Below are positions 1 through 6,347 of a stretch of DNA of 7,597 nt, piece by piece (the stretch's first letter is position 1; each line of letters opens with the position of its first letter). The notes under the pieces were generated by a model. It ran no database searches. It had not been told where the DNA came from and saw only the letters and a program-made list of their open reading frames with translations. The translations under genes were made by a program, and so were the position numbers. The DNA is from Planctomycetaceae bacterium (GTDB taxonomy: Bacteria > Planctomycetota > Planctomycetia > Planctomycetales > Planctomycetaceae). The stretch covers positions 1 to 7,597 of the forward strand of contig WFOZ01000669.1 of the NCBI GenBank assembly GCA_015487825.1. Direction: 5' to 3'.

Positions 1-108
1 AAATATCAGTTTGGTTACGGCTATCAGAATGAACCAGCCGTGCTGGGCTCATCCGTGGCTTTTTCAAATCTTCAGCCATTAAATATAGAGGAAGAACCCA
101 AAAAATAA
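1..108 (+). CDS. C-terminal end of an unrecognised protein (partial)
   Basis: The first frame is open from the window edge to a TAA at 106-108, giving 35 residues. The visible part begins KYQFGYGYQNEPAV and ends in a polar, charged tail (NIEEEPKK). Its strand matches the IclR gene, and a pair of hairpins begins 16 bases after its stop, which fits the end of a transcription unit. I recognise no domain in so short a piece and assign no function. The fragment could be a chance open stretch, but its position just before a likely terminator and its protein-like composition favour a real gene end. Confidence 0.55.
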   Translation, partial: KYQFGYGYQNEPAVLGSSVAFSNLQPLNIEEEPKK

Positions 109-123
109 ACCGGCAAGGTATAA

Positions 124-199
124 GACGGTTTTTCCAAAGCCGTCAGGATAAAACAGTGCCGATCTCGACGGCTTGGGAAAGCCGTCGTGCAATTTTATC
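124..199 (+). terminator. Tandem hairpins with the same stem, probable transcription terminator
   Basis: Two hairpins lie in series after the upstream gene. The first (124-144) pairs GACGGTTTT with AAAGCCGTC through nine base pairs, one of them G-U, around a TCC loop. The second (167-186) pairs GACGGCTT perfectly with AAGCCGTC around a GGGA loop. GATAAAA at 147-153 is also complementary to TTTTATC at 193-199, so the second hairpin can sit inside a longer, interrupted stem. The T-run after it (193-196) is short and six bases away, so this is not a textbook intrinsic terminator. The position just past a stop codon and before a new promoter still makes termination the best reading. A repetitive element is the alternative. 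Confidence 0.6.
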
Positions 200-249
200 G
201 TAAGTAGCATAGAGCTATCCTGATGAGGAAATCAGACTGAATCAGAGTA

Positions 250-278
250 TTGACACGCCGTGTTTCATATGCGATACT
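250..278 (+). promoter_or_regulatory. Sigma70-like promoter of the IclR gene
   Basis: A perfect -35 box TTGACA (250-255) is followed, after a 17-base spacer, by GATACT (273-278), which matches four of six bases of the -10 consensus. Transcription would start about seven bases after the -10 box, at or next to A286, the first base of the best ATG of the IclR gene. The mRNA would then have no leader. Just upstream, ATCAGA occurs twice ten bases apart (231-236 and 241-246), which could be an activator site. The assignment rests on motif match and spacing only. Confidence 0.6.
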
Positions 279-285
279 CGGTATC
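273..285 (+). promoter_or_regulatory. Candidate operator palindrome over the -10 box and start site
   Basis: GATAC-TCG-GTATC is a perfect inverted repeat with five-base arms and a three-base centre. It covers the -10 hexamer and the bases up to the predicted transcription start. A protein bound here would block RNA polymerase. IclR-family regulators often bind palindromes in their own promoters, so autorepression by the gene's own product is the natural guess. The arms are short and no second copy was noticed upstream of the 1190 gene. Confidence 0.4.
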
Positions 286-1107
286 ATGAAAAGTGCCATC
301 AATAATGAGATCGGAAAAAAGGAAGCATCGGCTGGTGGTTCCAACTACAGCGTGCCTGCAATAGACAAAGCTCTTGATGTGCTGGAGTTGCTTGGCGACT
401 CTGCATCGGGGATGAGTCTGACCGGGATCGCGGATGGACTGGGGCGAACCAAGCAGGAGCTGTTTCGAGTGCTTGTCTGCCTGAACGAGCGTGGATATCT
501 GGTTCGCGATGAAAATCAGCACTATCGGCTTTCCACGAAACTGTTCGAAATCGGCTCGCAGCACGCTTCCACACAAACCTTAATTGCCCGCGCGATGCCT
601 CACATGGAACGTCTGGTTGCTCTCCTTGGGCAATCGTGCCACCTGAATATTGTTGTGCAGAATAAAATGTTGGTCATTGCCCGGGTCGAGTGTGATGCAG
701 ACATTATGCTGACCGTGCGTGTCGGCGCAACATTTGAACTGCATCTGAGGAACAGCGGTTTAATGGGGCTGGCGATGTTGCCTGATGATCGTAGAAAACG
801 ATATTGGCAACAGGCTGGAATGACCAAAAAAGAAGTAGCGATTTACGAAGCCAAGATGTCGCAATATCGCGAAGAAGGTATTGCAGAAGCGGAAAGCCCG
901 GTTGTCATGGGAGTCAGAGACTGTGCGGCTCCAATTCTGGGAAGCGGTTCAAGCTTGCTGGGCGTACTGTGCGTCTCAAATATCAATCGAGTTGGTGAAA
1001 TTCCTGAACCTTACAATATTGCTCAGGAAGTTGTTTCCTGTGCCAGTGAAATATCAGCAGAATTCGGTCCAGTCGAAACACCGGGGGCGCTGACCAAAAA
1101 ACAGTAA
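286..1107 (+). CDS. IclR-family transcriptional regulator
   Basis: This is a 273-residue protein of normal length for the IclR family. An N-terminal winged helix-turn-helix spans about residues 22-85: VPAIDKALDVLELL is the typical opening helix, and MSLTGIADGLGRTKQELFRV is the DNA-reading part. The ligand-binding (GAF-like) domain follows from about 95 to 260, including GATFELHLRNSGLMGLAML, where the family usually has a small-residue motif, and late strands around APILGSGSSLLGVLCVS. The open frame extends to a TTG at 250, but that TTG is the -35 box and has no ribosome-binding site, so I chose ATG 286. It ends in a double stop (TAA TAA). Family members usually sense small carbon compounds and repress or activate neighbouring catabolic genes. 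The ligand here is unknown. It precedes the cytochrome/DUF1501 pair on the same strand and probably controls it. Confidence 0.93.
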   Translation: MKSAINNEIGKKEASAGGSNYSVPAIDKALDVLELLGDSASGMSLTGIADGLGRTKQELFRVLVCLNERGYLVRDENQHYRLSTKLFEIGSQHASTQTLIARAMPHMERLVALLGQSCHLNIVVQNKMLVIARVECDADIMLTVRVGATFELHLRNSGLMGLAMLPDDRRKRYWQQAGMTKKEVAIYEAKMSQYREEGIAEAESPVVMGVRDCAAPILGSGSSLLGVLCVSNINRVGEIPEPYNIAQEVVSCASEISAEFGPVETPGALTKKQ

Positions 1108-1174
1108 TAATCCAGCAACGTTTCTTTGTTAAAACAGCACCATGAAATCTGGAACCATAATGATATACAAAACA

Positions 1175-1180
1175 GAAAGG
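1175..1180 (+). promoter_or_regulatory. Ribosome-binding site that decides the start of the DUF1549/DUF1553 gene
   Basis: GAAAGG at 1175-1180 stands nine bases before ATG 1190 and directly abuts ATG 1181. Neither ATG 1142 nor ATG 1160 has a comparable purine-rich site. Starting at 1190 also places a clean Sec signal peptide at the very N-terminus. Confidence 0.6.
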
Positions 1181-1189
1181 ATGCTTTTA

Positions 1190-4018
1190 ATGATACGGTC
1201 TGTCTCCTCTTTTCTTGCTATCGCTATCGCTTTTTCGACTGCGAATCTATTATCTGCACAAGAAAAAAAAGCTGACCGCTCGACTCTGGCGATTGATGCC
1301 GGGCATCTGGAATTTTTCGAGAAAGAAGTTCGTCCTTTACTGATTAAGCATTGCTACGAGTGTCATGGAAACGGCGAAGTAGACGGTGGGTTGGCTGTTG
1401 ATTATCGGGATGGACTTTTACAGGGAGGAGACAGCGGGGTCGCTATTATTCCCGGCAAACCGGATGAGTCTTTGTTTATCGAGGCGATTCGTTACAAAAA
1501 CGAAGATATGCAGATGCCACCGGATGGGAAAATTTCTTCTGCGGAAATTAAAGTGCTTGAAAAATGGGTGGCAATGGGATCTCCCGATCCGCGCGAAAAA
1601 TCGACAGAGGGCAACCATAAAGCAGCCATGGGGATGAGTATCGTAGAGGGGAAGCAGTTCTGGTCTTTTCTGCCGATTTCGAATCCTGATGTCCCCATGG
1701 TGAAAAATAAGGATTGGGTAAAATCACCGATTGATGCCTTTATTCTTGCGAAACTGGAAGAGAAAAATCTAAAACCTGCTCCTCGTGCTGCAAAAACAAC
1801 ACTTATTCGACGAGTAACGCTTGATTTGATCGGGCTTCCTCCCACACCGCAAGAGATTGACGCCTTTGTGGCGGATCAAACTCCGGATGCTTTTGAAAAA
1901 GTTGTGGAACGGCTTCTTGATTCACCACAATACGGCGTGCGTTGGGGCAGGCACTGGCTCGATGTCGTGCGTTATGCGGATTCCAACGGTCTGGATGAAA
2001 ACCTGGCGTATGGCAACGCCTGGCGTTTTCGGGATTACGTCATCAATTCATACAACAACGATAAGCCGTTTGATCGATTTCTTATCGAACAGCTGGCAGG
2101 GGACTTGTTGCCTGATTCAAATCGTGAAACGATTACTGCGACCGGCTTTCTCGTACTCGGTGCAAAAGTTCTTGCTGAGCCGGATCGCGAAAAGTTGATG
2201 ATGGATACTATTGACGAACAGCTTGAAGCGGTTGGCAAAGCATTTCTGGGAATGTCTTTTGGTTGCGTGCGTTGCCACGACCATAAATTTGATCCCGTTA
2301 AACAGTCAGACTATTACGCACTGGGGGCTATCTTCAAAGGAACAAAAACCTTTGCTGACTCCAACACCGGATCGATTAAACATTGGCATGAACACTCTTT
2401 TGCGACACCGGAAGAATTGAAATCACTGAAAAAAATTGATGCGGAAATCGCGAAAAAGAAATCAGCTGCTGCCTCATTCAAAAATAAAGCTGTTGTTAAA
2501 CTCAGGAATGAAGCAAGGACGAAGGCAACAGAATATTTGATGGCGGCCTCTAAGTTTGATACCAGTACTTCGCTTAGACGTGTCGATGCGATTGCTGAAC
2601 CACTTGGCCTGCACGCCAGAATCCTGCACCATTGTCGATTACATTTGGATTACCATCGAGACGATTCATTTTTCAAAACATGGCATGAACTGAATGCCAA
2701 ACAGGACCAGCAGGGGATCGAACAACACTACCGCCCACTTTTCGAAGAGGCGGAAACAGCATTCCAGACAGCCAGAAAAAAAGACCCGAAGGTGAAAAAA
2801 CTGGACGATGCCCGGCTCGAACCGGCTCGAGCTGCTCTGTATGATTTATACGGATTTCTTGAAGTCCCGGCTAAACCGGAATTTGCGTTTGATCAGAAAA
2901 CATTGAGTGAGTATTACCGGCTAATGGAGGAGGCTCGGATTTTAGAATCAAATGCTCCCGATGCCACTTCTGTGATGAGTGTTGCTGACGGGACCGTTCA
3001 GCGTGAATTGCCTGTTCACATTCGGGGCAGCCATCGAAATCTGGGGAAACCTGTTGCCCGCGAATTTCCTGAAGTCATGCGTACCTCTACAGTTCGCCCT
3101 GTTTTTCGCAGCGACCAAAGCGGCCGACTGGAACTGGCACGCTGGATGGCAAGCACATCGCACCCTTTAACATCCCGAGTTTATGTGAATAGAATCTGGC
3201 GTTGGCACTTCGGTGCGGGGATTGTCAAAACGACCGATAACTTTGGAAAAATAGGAAGCCAGCCGACACACCCCGAACTGCTCGACTGGCTCGCCCGTCG
3301 GTTTATGGAAACGGGCTGGTCTACAAAACAGATGCACCGCTTAATTCTTTCGTCAAGTGTTTATCAGATGCAGTCTCAAACCGGTCACGGACAAACATCG
3401 CAAGTTGATCCGCATAAAGTCGATCCTGAAAACGATCTTCTCTGGGAGTTTCGAATTCAGAGGTTGGAAGCGGAACAGCTACGTGATGCTGTTCTTGCCG
3501 TTTCTGACAGGCTCGATATTTCCCTGGGAGGTAAAACGGTTCCACTGCGAAATCGGCAATTTGTTTTTAATCATACCTCGGTGGATCATACGAAATACGA
3601 TTCCCTGAGACGAGCAGTTTACCTGCCCGTAATTCGCAATAACCTTTATACACTTTTCGAACAGTTCGATTTCCCGGACCCGACCACGCCAACCGGAAGC
3701 CGTAATACAACCACAGTGGCTCCGCAGGCGTTACTGATGTTGAACTCGCCATTGATCATGGAATCTGCAGAAAAACTGGCGAAAAATCTGCTTAAACAAC
3801 CTGGCGATGATGTTGAAAAAATCAGACTGGCCTACCGGAAAACGCTGGGGAGACACCCGAGCAAACAGGAATCTAAAAGGGCACTCGGTTTTATTCAGGG
3901 GATATCCGGGCTGGCGATGCTGAACGCGGCGAAAGTTGACCCCATCCAAAAACAGCGAGCCTGGGCACTGTTGTGTCAGGCTTTAATTTCCAGCAATGAA
4001 TTCATCTATGTGAGGTAG
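1190..4018 (+). CDS. Secreted planctomycete cytochrome c / DUF1549 / DUF1553 protein (PSCyt1-PSCyt2-PSD1)
   Basis: The protein has 942 residues from ATG 1190; the frame is open from ATG 1142, but 1190 has the ribosome-binding site. A Sec signal peptide opens it ([23 protein letters not shown], probable cleavage before QEKK). A cytochrome c domain follows at about 40-135, with heme motif CYECH (55-59) and MQMPP (107-111) as a likely source of the axial Met. DUF1549 lies at about 178-384 and ends in a second heme-like motif, [11 protein letters not shown] (359-369). A variable, charged, partly coiled-coil linker runs to about 634, and DUF1553 covers about 637-890 ([18 protein letters not shown]). 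No LamG or Ig-like insert is seen, unlike some relatives. The family is very numerous in planctomycetes and is nearly always paired with DUF1501. Its reaction is not established; a periplasmic redox role is inferred from the heme motifs. Confidence 0.93.
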   Translation: MIRSVSSFLAIAIAFSTANLLSAQEKKADRSTLAIDAGHLEFFEKEVRPLLIKHCYECHGNGEVDGGLAVDYRDGLLQGGDSGVAIIPGKPDESLFIEAIRYKNEDMQMPPDGKISSAEIKVLEKWVAMGSPDPREKSTEGNHKAAMGMSIVEGKQFWSFLPISNPDVPMVKNKDWVKSPIDAFILAKLEEKNLKPAPRAAKTTLIRRVTLDLIGLPPTPQEIDAFVADQTPDAFEKVVERLLDSPQYGVRWGRHWLDVVRYADSNGLDENLAYGNAWRFRDYVINSYNNDKPFDRFLIEQLAGDLLPDSNRETITATGFLVLGAKVLAEPDREKLMMDTIDEQLEAVGKAFLGMSFGCVRCHDHKFDPVKQSDYYALGAIFKGTKTFADSNTGSIKHWHEHSFATPEELKSLKKIDAEIAKKKSAAASFKNKAVVKLRNEARTKATEYLMAASKFDTSTSLRRVDAIAEPLGLHARILHHCRLHLDYHRDDSFFKTWHELNAKQDQQGIEQHYRPLFEEAETAFQTARKKDPKVKKLDDARLEPARAALYDLYGFLEVPAKPEFAFDQKTLSEYYRLMEEARILESNAPDATSVMSVADGTVQRELPVHIRGSHRNLGKPVAREFPEVMRTSTVRPVFRSDQSGRLELARWMASTSHPLTSRVYVNRIWRWHFGAGIVKTTDNFGKIGSQPTHPELLDWLARRFMETGWSTKQMHRLILSSSVYQMQSQTGHGQTSQVDPHKVDPENDLLWEFRIQRLEAEQLRDAVLAVSDRLDISLGGKTVPLRNRQFVFNHTSVDHTKYDSLRRAVYLPVIRNNLYTLFEQFDFPDPTTPTGSRNTTTVAPQALLMLNSPLIMESAEKLAKNLLKQPGDDVEKIRLAYRKTLGRHPSKQESKRALGFIQGISGLAMLNAAKVDPIQKQRAWALLCQALISSNEFIYVR
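4012..4015 (+). promoter_or_regulatory. Ribosome-binding site of the DUF1501 gene, inside the preceding gene
   Basis: GAGG lies within the last codons of the upstream gene, five bases before ATG 4021. The stop TAG (4016-4018) and the new ATG are separated by only two bases. Ribosomes finishing the first gene can therefore reinitiate on the second, which would keep the two proteins in proportion. A GTG at 4018 is also in frame but only two bases from GAGG. Confidence 0.6.
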
Positions 4019-4020
4019 TG

Positions 4021-5448
4021 ATGAGTATCGATTTTGCATTACAGCAACGGCGAATGCTGCTGAAAACTTCTGCTGTCGGTTTTGGTCATCTGGCGTTAAC
4101 TGCGATGCTGGGACAGGAAGCGATTGCTGAGCAGAAACAAAATATTTCCAGCAACCCGCTCGCTCCTAAGCAACCGCATTTCCCGCCACGAGCCAAGCGA
4201 ATTGTTTTCCTGTTTATGAAAGGAGGCCCTTCTCATGTTGATACATTCGATCCCAAACCGATGCTCAACAAGCACGACGGCACTCCTCCTCCTTTTGATT
4301 TGCCAAAAGTAACCTTTGCCAAGCAGGGTAATCTGCTGAAATCTCCCTGGAAATTCAAGCAACGTGGTCAATGCGGCCTGCCTGTGAGCGAGTTGTTTCC
4401 CCATGTCTCTAAACATATTGATGATCTTTGCATTTTACGTTCGGTACATGGAACCAACCCGGCTCATGGTGGTGCGTTATTAAAAATACATACTGGTTCT
4501 GATCAGTTTGTCCGCCCCAGTATGGGATCATGGATCACCTATGGACTGGGAACCGAAAACCAGAACTTGCCCGCTTTTATCACCATCTGTCCCACGCTTG
4601 CTCATGGAGGTGTTAATAACTGGGGGACCGCATTTTTGCCTGCCTACTGTCAGGGAACACCAATTGGAAATGCATCTCTTTCTGCTGCTCAGGCAAAAGT
4701 AAAACATATCAGTAACGCACGGATCGATCCGCAGCTTCAAAGAAAACAGCTCGATTTAATCGCAGCAATGAACCAGGATCTTCTGCAGGAAACGGGGACG
4801 AACCAGGCGCTGGAAGGAAGACTCAATTCGTTTGAACTGGCTTACCGGATGCAATCGACAATGCCTGAAGTCCAGGATATTTCGCAGGAAACTTCTGCAA
4901 CGCATGCTTCTTACGGGATTGATGATCCTGTTACCGAAGATTTTGGCAGACAGTGCCTGATGGCCAGACGTTTTCTGGAACGGGGCGTGCGCTATGTGCA
5001 GGTAACACACAGCGACAGCGAAGTGCAGTGGGATCAACATGGAAATCTTTATCAGGGGCATACGAAAAATGCTTCGGAAGTTGATAAGCCGATCGCAGGT
5101 TTCTTGGAAGATTTGAAAAACCGAGGGCTTCTTGAAGATACGCTCGTTCTGTGGGGAGGCGAATTCGGAAGGACTCCGACTTCGCAGGGAACCAACGGTC
5201 GCGATCATAACCCGCACGGCTTCACCATGTGGATGGCTGGAGCAGGGGTAAAGGGGGGATATGCTTACGGAGCAACTGACGATTTTGGATACTATGCAAT
5301 CGAAAATAAAATGCATGTGAACGATTTGCATGCAACAATTCTACATATTCTGGGAATCGATCACGAACGCCTGACCTATCGCTATGCCAGCAGAGATTTC
5401 CGCTTAACAGATCTGGCAGGTCGTGTCGCCAAAGATATACTGGCCTGA
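4021..5448 (+). CDS. DUF1501 family protein, exported, alkaline-phosphatase/sulfatase-like fold
   Basis: The product has 475 residues from ATG 4021, a normal length for DUF1501. Its N-terminus carries a twin-arginine-like signal ([21 protein letters not shown] at 10-11), so it is probably exported folded by Tat. Family hallmarks are [12 protein letters not shown] (68-79), [12 protein letters not shown] (140-151) and, near the end, [12 protein letters not shown] (378-389) followed by [17 protein letters not shown] (393-409). The last region is rich in His and Asp, as expected for metal binding. [20 protein letters not shown] (432-451) closes the fold. DUF1501 proteins are related to sulfatases and alkaline phosphatases, but I know of no proven substrate. 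The gene is two bases from the cytochrome/DUF1549/DUF1553 gene, the standard planctomycete pairing, and the two products probably act together outside the cytoplasm. Confidence 0.93.
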   Translation: MSIDFALQQRRMLLKTSAVGFGHLALTAMLGQEAIAEQKQNISSNPLAPKQPHFPPRAKRIVFLFMKGGPSHVDTFDPKPMLNKHDGTPPPFDLPKVTFAKQGNLLKSPWKFKQRGQCGLPVSELFPHVSKHIDDLCILRSVHGTNPAHGGALLKIHTGSDQFVRPSMGSWITYGLGTENQNLPAFITICPTLAHGGVNNWGTAFLPAYCQGTPIGNASLSAAQAKVKHISNARIDPQLQRKQLDLIAAMNQDLLQETGTNQALEGRLNSFELAYRMQSTMPEVQDISQETSATHASYGIDDPVTEDFGRQCLMARRFLERGVRYVQVTHSDSEVQWDQHGNLYQGHTKNASEVDKPIAGFLEDLKNRGLLEDTLVLWGGEFGRTPTSQGTNGRDHNPHGFTMWMAGAGVKGGYAYGATDDFGYYAIENKMHVNDLHATILHILGIDHERLTYRYASRDFRLTDLAGRVAKDILA

Positions 5449-5611
5449 CCCGATCAGACTTTTTCCCTTTGGGAACTATTCAGCTGTGAGGCGATGGCTT
5501 GGATTTTGCGCGAGCATACCAGCATTCCTCAAAACGTGTAGGGACATAAAGGGATTGCGGCCATTTTACCTTAACCTCTTTGTAGATCAGACGGAACGCG
5601 ATAGCGCCCGC

Positions 5612-5710
5612 TTCATACGACTATGAGAGGAATCGTGGGCTGGCGACCAGTGACCGATAAACAATCGGCACGAGTACCAAGCTACGCGTTTCCACGTGGT
5701 GGCCCCGCGT
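5612..5710. other. Cluster of four hairpins, candidate structured RNA or dispersed repeat
   Basis: Four inverted repeats follow one another. TCATA/TATGA is at 5613-5626 around CGAC, with an extra T-G pair outside it. CTGG/CCAG is at 5640-5650 around CGA, with an extra G-T pair. CCGAT/ATCGG is at 5654-5668 around AAACA. A compound hairpin at 5684-5710 has outer stem ACGCG/CGCGT, a three-by-three internal loop and inner stem CCAC/GTGG around GTG. The two wobble extensions exist only if the plus strand is the RNA, which slightly favours a transcript continuing from DUF1501. I know no named RNA family with this layout. Confidence 0.4.
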
Positions 5711-5737
5711 TGTCGCACTACCTCCTTGTGCCAACTC

Positions 5738-5753
5738 AAAAATCAAGACTTGA
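5738..5753 (-). terminator. Weak possible terminator of rplU
   Basis: Reading on the minus strand, eight bases after the rplU region ends, TCAA-GTC-TTGA is followed directly by five T. The T-run is right for intrinsic termination, but the stem has only four base pairs and is AT-rich, so it would be a poor terminator alone. The hairpins further downstream (5710-5612) could supply the structure instead. Confidence 0.25.
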
Positions 5754-5760
5754 AGACAAG

Positions 5761-6216
5761 CTACTCTTCTTCGGTGGAAGGAGTCTGTTCGTCAGTAGAT
5801 TCCTGTTCGCTGGCTTCGGCTTCAACGACTGGAGCTTCATCCGCAACAACAGGTGTTTCTACCGGTTCAGGTTCTTCAATAATTTCCAGGCCGGGAATTG
5901 AGAATTCGCCAATTGTGACGACGGTATATTTCTGGCGATGTCCGGTGTGACGCCGGGAGTTTTTTCGGCGACGAATTTTCTGAATTTCCAGCTTCAGGCC
6001 TTTCAGCATCGGATCGACAACCTCTGCAGTGACGGTAGCACCATCGATCATCGGACGACCGATAACGCTGTCTGCACCTGCATTGGCAAGAAGAACCCGG
6101 TCAAAAACAAGTTCCTTTCCCGCTTCAACTTCAGAACGCAAATCAATTGCAAGTTGTTGTCCGGGCTGTACTTTATACTGACGCCCGCCGTCTTCGATAA
6201 TCGCAAACATCGACAT
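5761..6216 (-). CDS. rplU: 50S ribosomal protein L21, with acidic C-terminal extension
   Basis: The first ~105 residues are a clear L21. It opens FAIIEDGGRQYKV, and the rRNA-binding patch IRRRKNSRRHTGHRQKYTVV lies at about 82-101. L21 sits on the large subunit and binds 23S rRNA near domain VI and L20. After the core, residues ~112-151 form an unstructured tail rich in Glu, Pro, Val and Ala, ending STEEE. Typical L21 is about 100-105 residues, so the 151-residue protein carries about 45 extra. Two starts are possible: ATG 6216, or ATG 6210, which gives the family-like MFAII opening. AAGG (6224-6221) is four bases from the first and ten from the second. The RNase E/G gene lies upstream, as in many bacteria, but rpmA does not follow. 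Confidence 0.97.
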   Translation of the reverse strand: MSMFAIIEDGGRQYKVQPGQQLAIDLRSEVEAGKELVFDRVLLANAGADSVIGRPMIDGATVTAEVVDPMLKGLKLEIQKIRRRKNSRRHTGHRQKYTVVTIGEFSIPGLEIIEEPEPVETPVVADEAPVVEAEASEQESTDEQTPSTEEE

Positions 6217-6258
6217 CTAACCTTACTGTTTCAAATGATAATCTACCAAGCCCAAAGG

Positions 6259-6287
6259 CTTATCTGTATATATTCAGACAGCGACAA
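6259..6287 (-). promoter_or_regulatory. Weak candidate promoter for rplU
   Basis: On the minus strand TTGTCG (6287-6282) and GATAAG (6264-6259) are separated by 17 bases, each matching four of six consensus bases. Transcription would start near 6252, giving a leader of about 35 bases. The match is modest, and the -35 overlaps the strong stem-loop, so this may be chance. Confidence 0.3.
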
Positions 6288-6304
6288 AACGCATTTTGTG
6301 CTGT
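6278..6304 (-). promoter_or_regulatory. Strong stem-loop in the rne-rplU gap
   Basis: ACAGC + ACAAAA pair with TTTTGT + GCTGT, giving eleven base pairs interrupted by one bulged C, closed by a four-base TGCG loop (minus-strand reading). It is the best hairpin in the window by length. No T-run follows it on either strand, so simple termination is unlikely. It lies about 60 bases before the rplU start. Protection from, or targeting by, ribonucleases and binding of a ribosomal protein are the plausible roles. Confidence 0.45.
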
Positions 6305-6309
6305 ACGAT

Positions 6310-6345
6310 AAAAAAATTGAAAACGGGATCATACCGACATCGTCG
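6310..6345 (-). terminator. Possible weak terminator after the RNase E/G gene
   Basis: Three bases after the rne stop, CCGAC-GAT-GTCGG forms a perfect five-pair hairpin (6345-6333). Ten bases later come TTTT and then seven T (6316-6310). The gap between stem and T-run is longer than in standard intrinsic terminators, so partial termination or an RNase landing site is as likely. Confidence 0.3.
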
Positions 6346-6347
6346 GG

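Larger units (their letters stand above)
5449..5760. other. 312-base gap between converging genes, with no convincing gene
   Basis: The gap separates the stops of the DUF1501 gene and rplU. Open stretches on either strand are short and lack ribosome-binding sites or recognisable protein features. Hairpins are the main content, clustered at 5612-5710. A small perfect stem, TTCCC-TTT-GGGAA (5463-5475), lies 15 bases after the DUF1501 stop without a following T-run. No rpmA, tRNA, tmRNA, SRP RNA or RNase P RNA signature was recognised. The sequence may be part of a dispersed element, which cannot be tested here. Confidence 0.6.
6217..6347 (-). promoter_or_regulatory. rne-rplU intergenic region, structured rplU leader
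   Basis: This 131-base gap is unusually rich in structure when read on the minus strand. In order it holds a GC stem directly after the rne stop, AT-rich tracts including seven T (6316-6310), a long stem-loop (6304-6278), and a small stem AAGCC/GGCTT (6261-6248). The rplU ribosome-binding site AAGG (6224-6221) comes last. It could be an mRNA processing region between co-transcribed genes, a ribosomal-protein leader, or an rne terminator followed by an rplU promoter. Confidence 0.5.

Noticed and set aside
220..245. CTGATGAGGAAA resembles the core of a hammerhead ribozyme (CUGAUGA...GAAA).
   Set aside because: There is no stem II between the two core boxes, the flanks do not form stems I and III, and no properly placed NUH cleavage site was found. 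The match looks accidental.
250..285. TTG 250 as the IclR start, giving 285 residues.
   Set aside because: The TTG is part of a perfect -35 box, no ribosome-binding site precedes it, and the extra 12 residues are unlike the family N-terminus.
1161..1169. TG-A-TATACA as an extended -10 promoter for the 1190 gene.
   Set aside because: It has no -35 partner and the predicted start would fall on the ribosome-binding site. Co-transcription with the IclR gene is at least as likely.
1142..1189. ATG 1142, the farthest start of the cytochrome/DUF1549/DUF1553 gene.
   Set aside because: It has no ribosome-binding site and would add 16 polar residues before the signal peptide. GAAAGG favours ATG 1190.
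4018..4020. GTG 4018 as the DUF1501 start, overlapping the previous stop.
   Set aside because: It is only two bases from the GAGG site. ATG 4021 has normal spacing and is the stronger codon.
4756..5331. A 191-codon open frame on the minus strand inside the DUF1501 gene.
   Set aside because: It lies wholly opposite a well-recognised gene, has no recognisable domain, and its composition is that of a reverse-strand shadow.
5463..5475. TTCCC-TTT-GGGAA as terminator of the DUF1501 gene.
   Set aside because: It is a perfect stem, but no T-run follows it on the plus strand, and on the minus strand it is followed by A.
5587..5739. A minus-strand open stretch of about 50 codons downstream of rplU.
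   Set aside because: It has only a TTG start, no recognisable domain and overlaps the hairpin cluster. It does not resemble L27. It is more likely non-coding.
5449..5760. Search for tmRNA, SRP RNA, RNase P RNA or a tRNA in the gap.
   Set aside because: None of the conserved sequence blocks of these RNAs, nor a CCA-ended acceptor stem, was found on either strand.
5623..5901. A 92-codon plus-strand open frame crossing the gap into rplU.
   Set aside because: Its second half is antisense to rplU, no ribosome-binding site was seen and no domain is recognisable. The open frame is probably chance.
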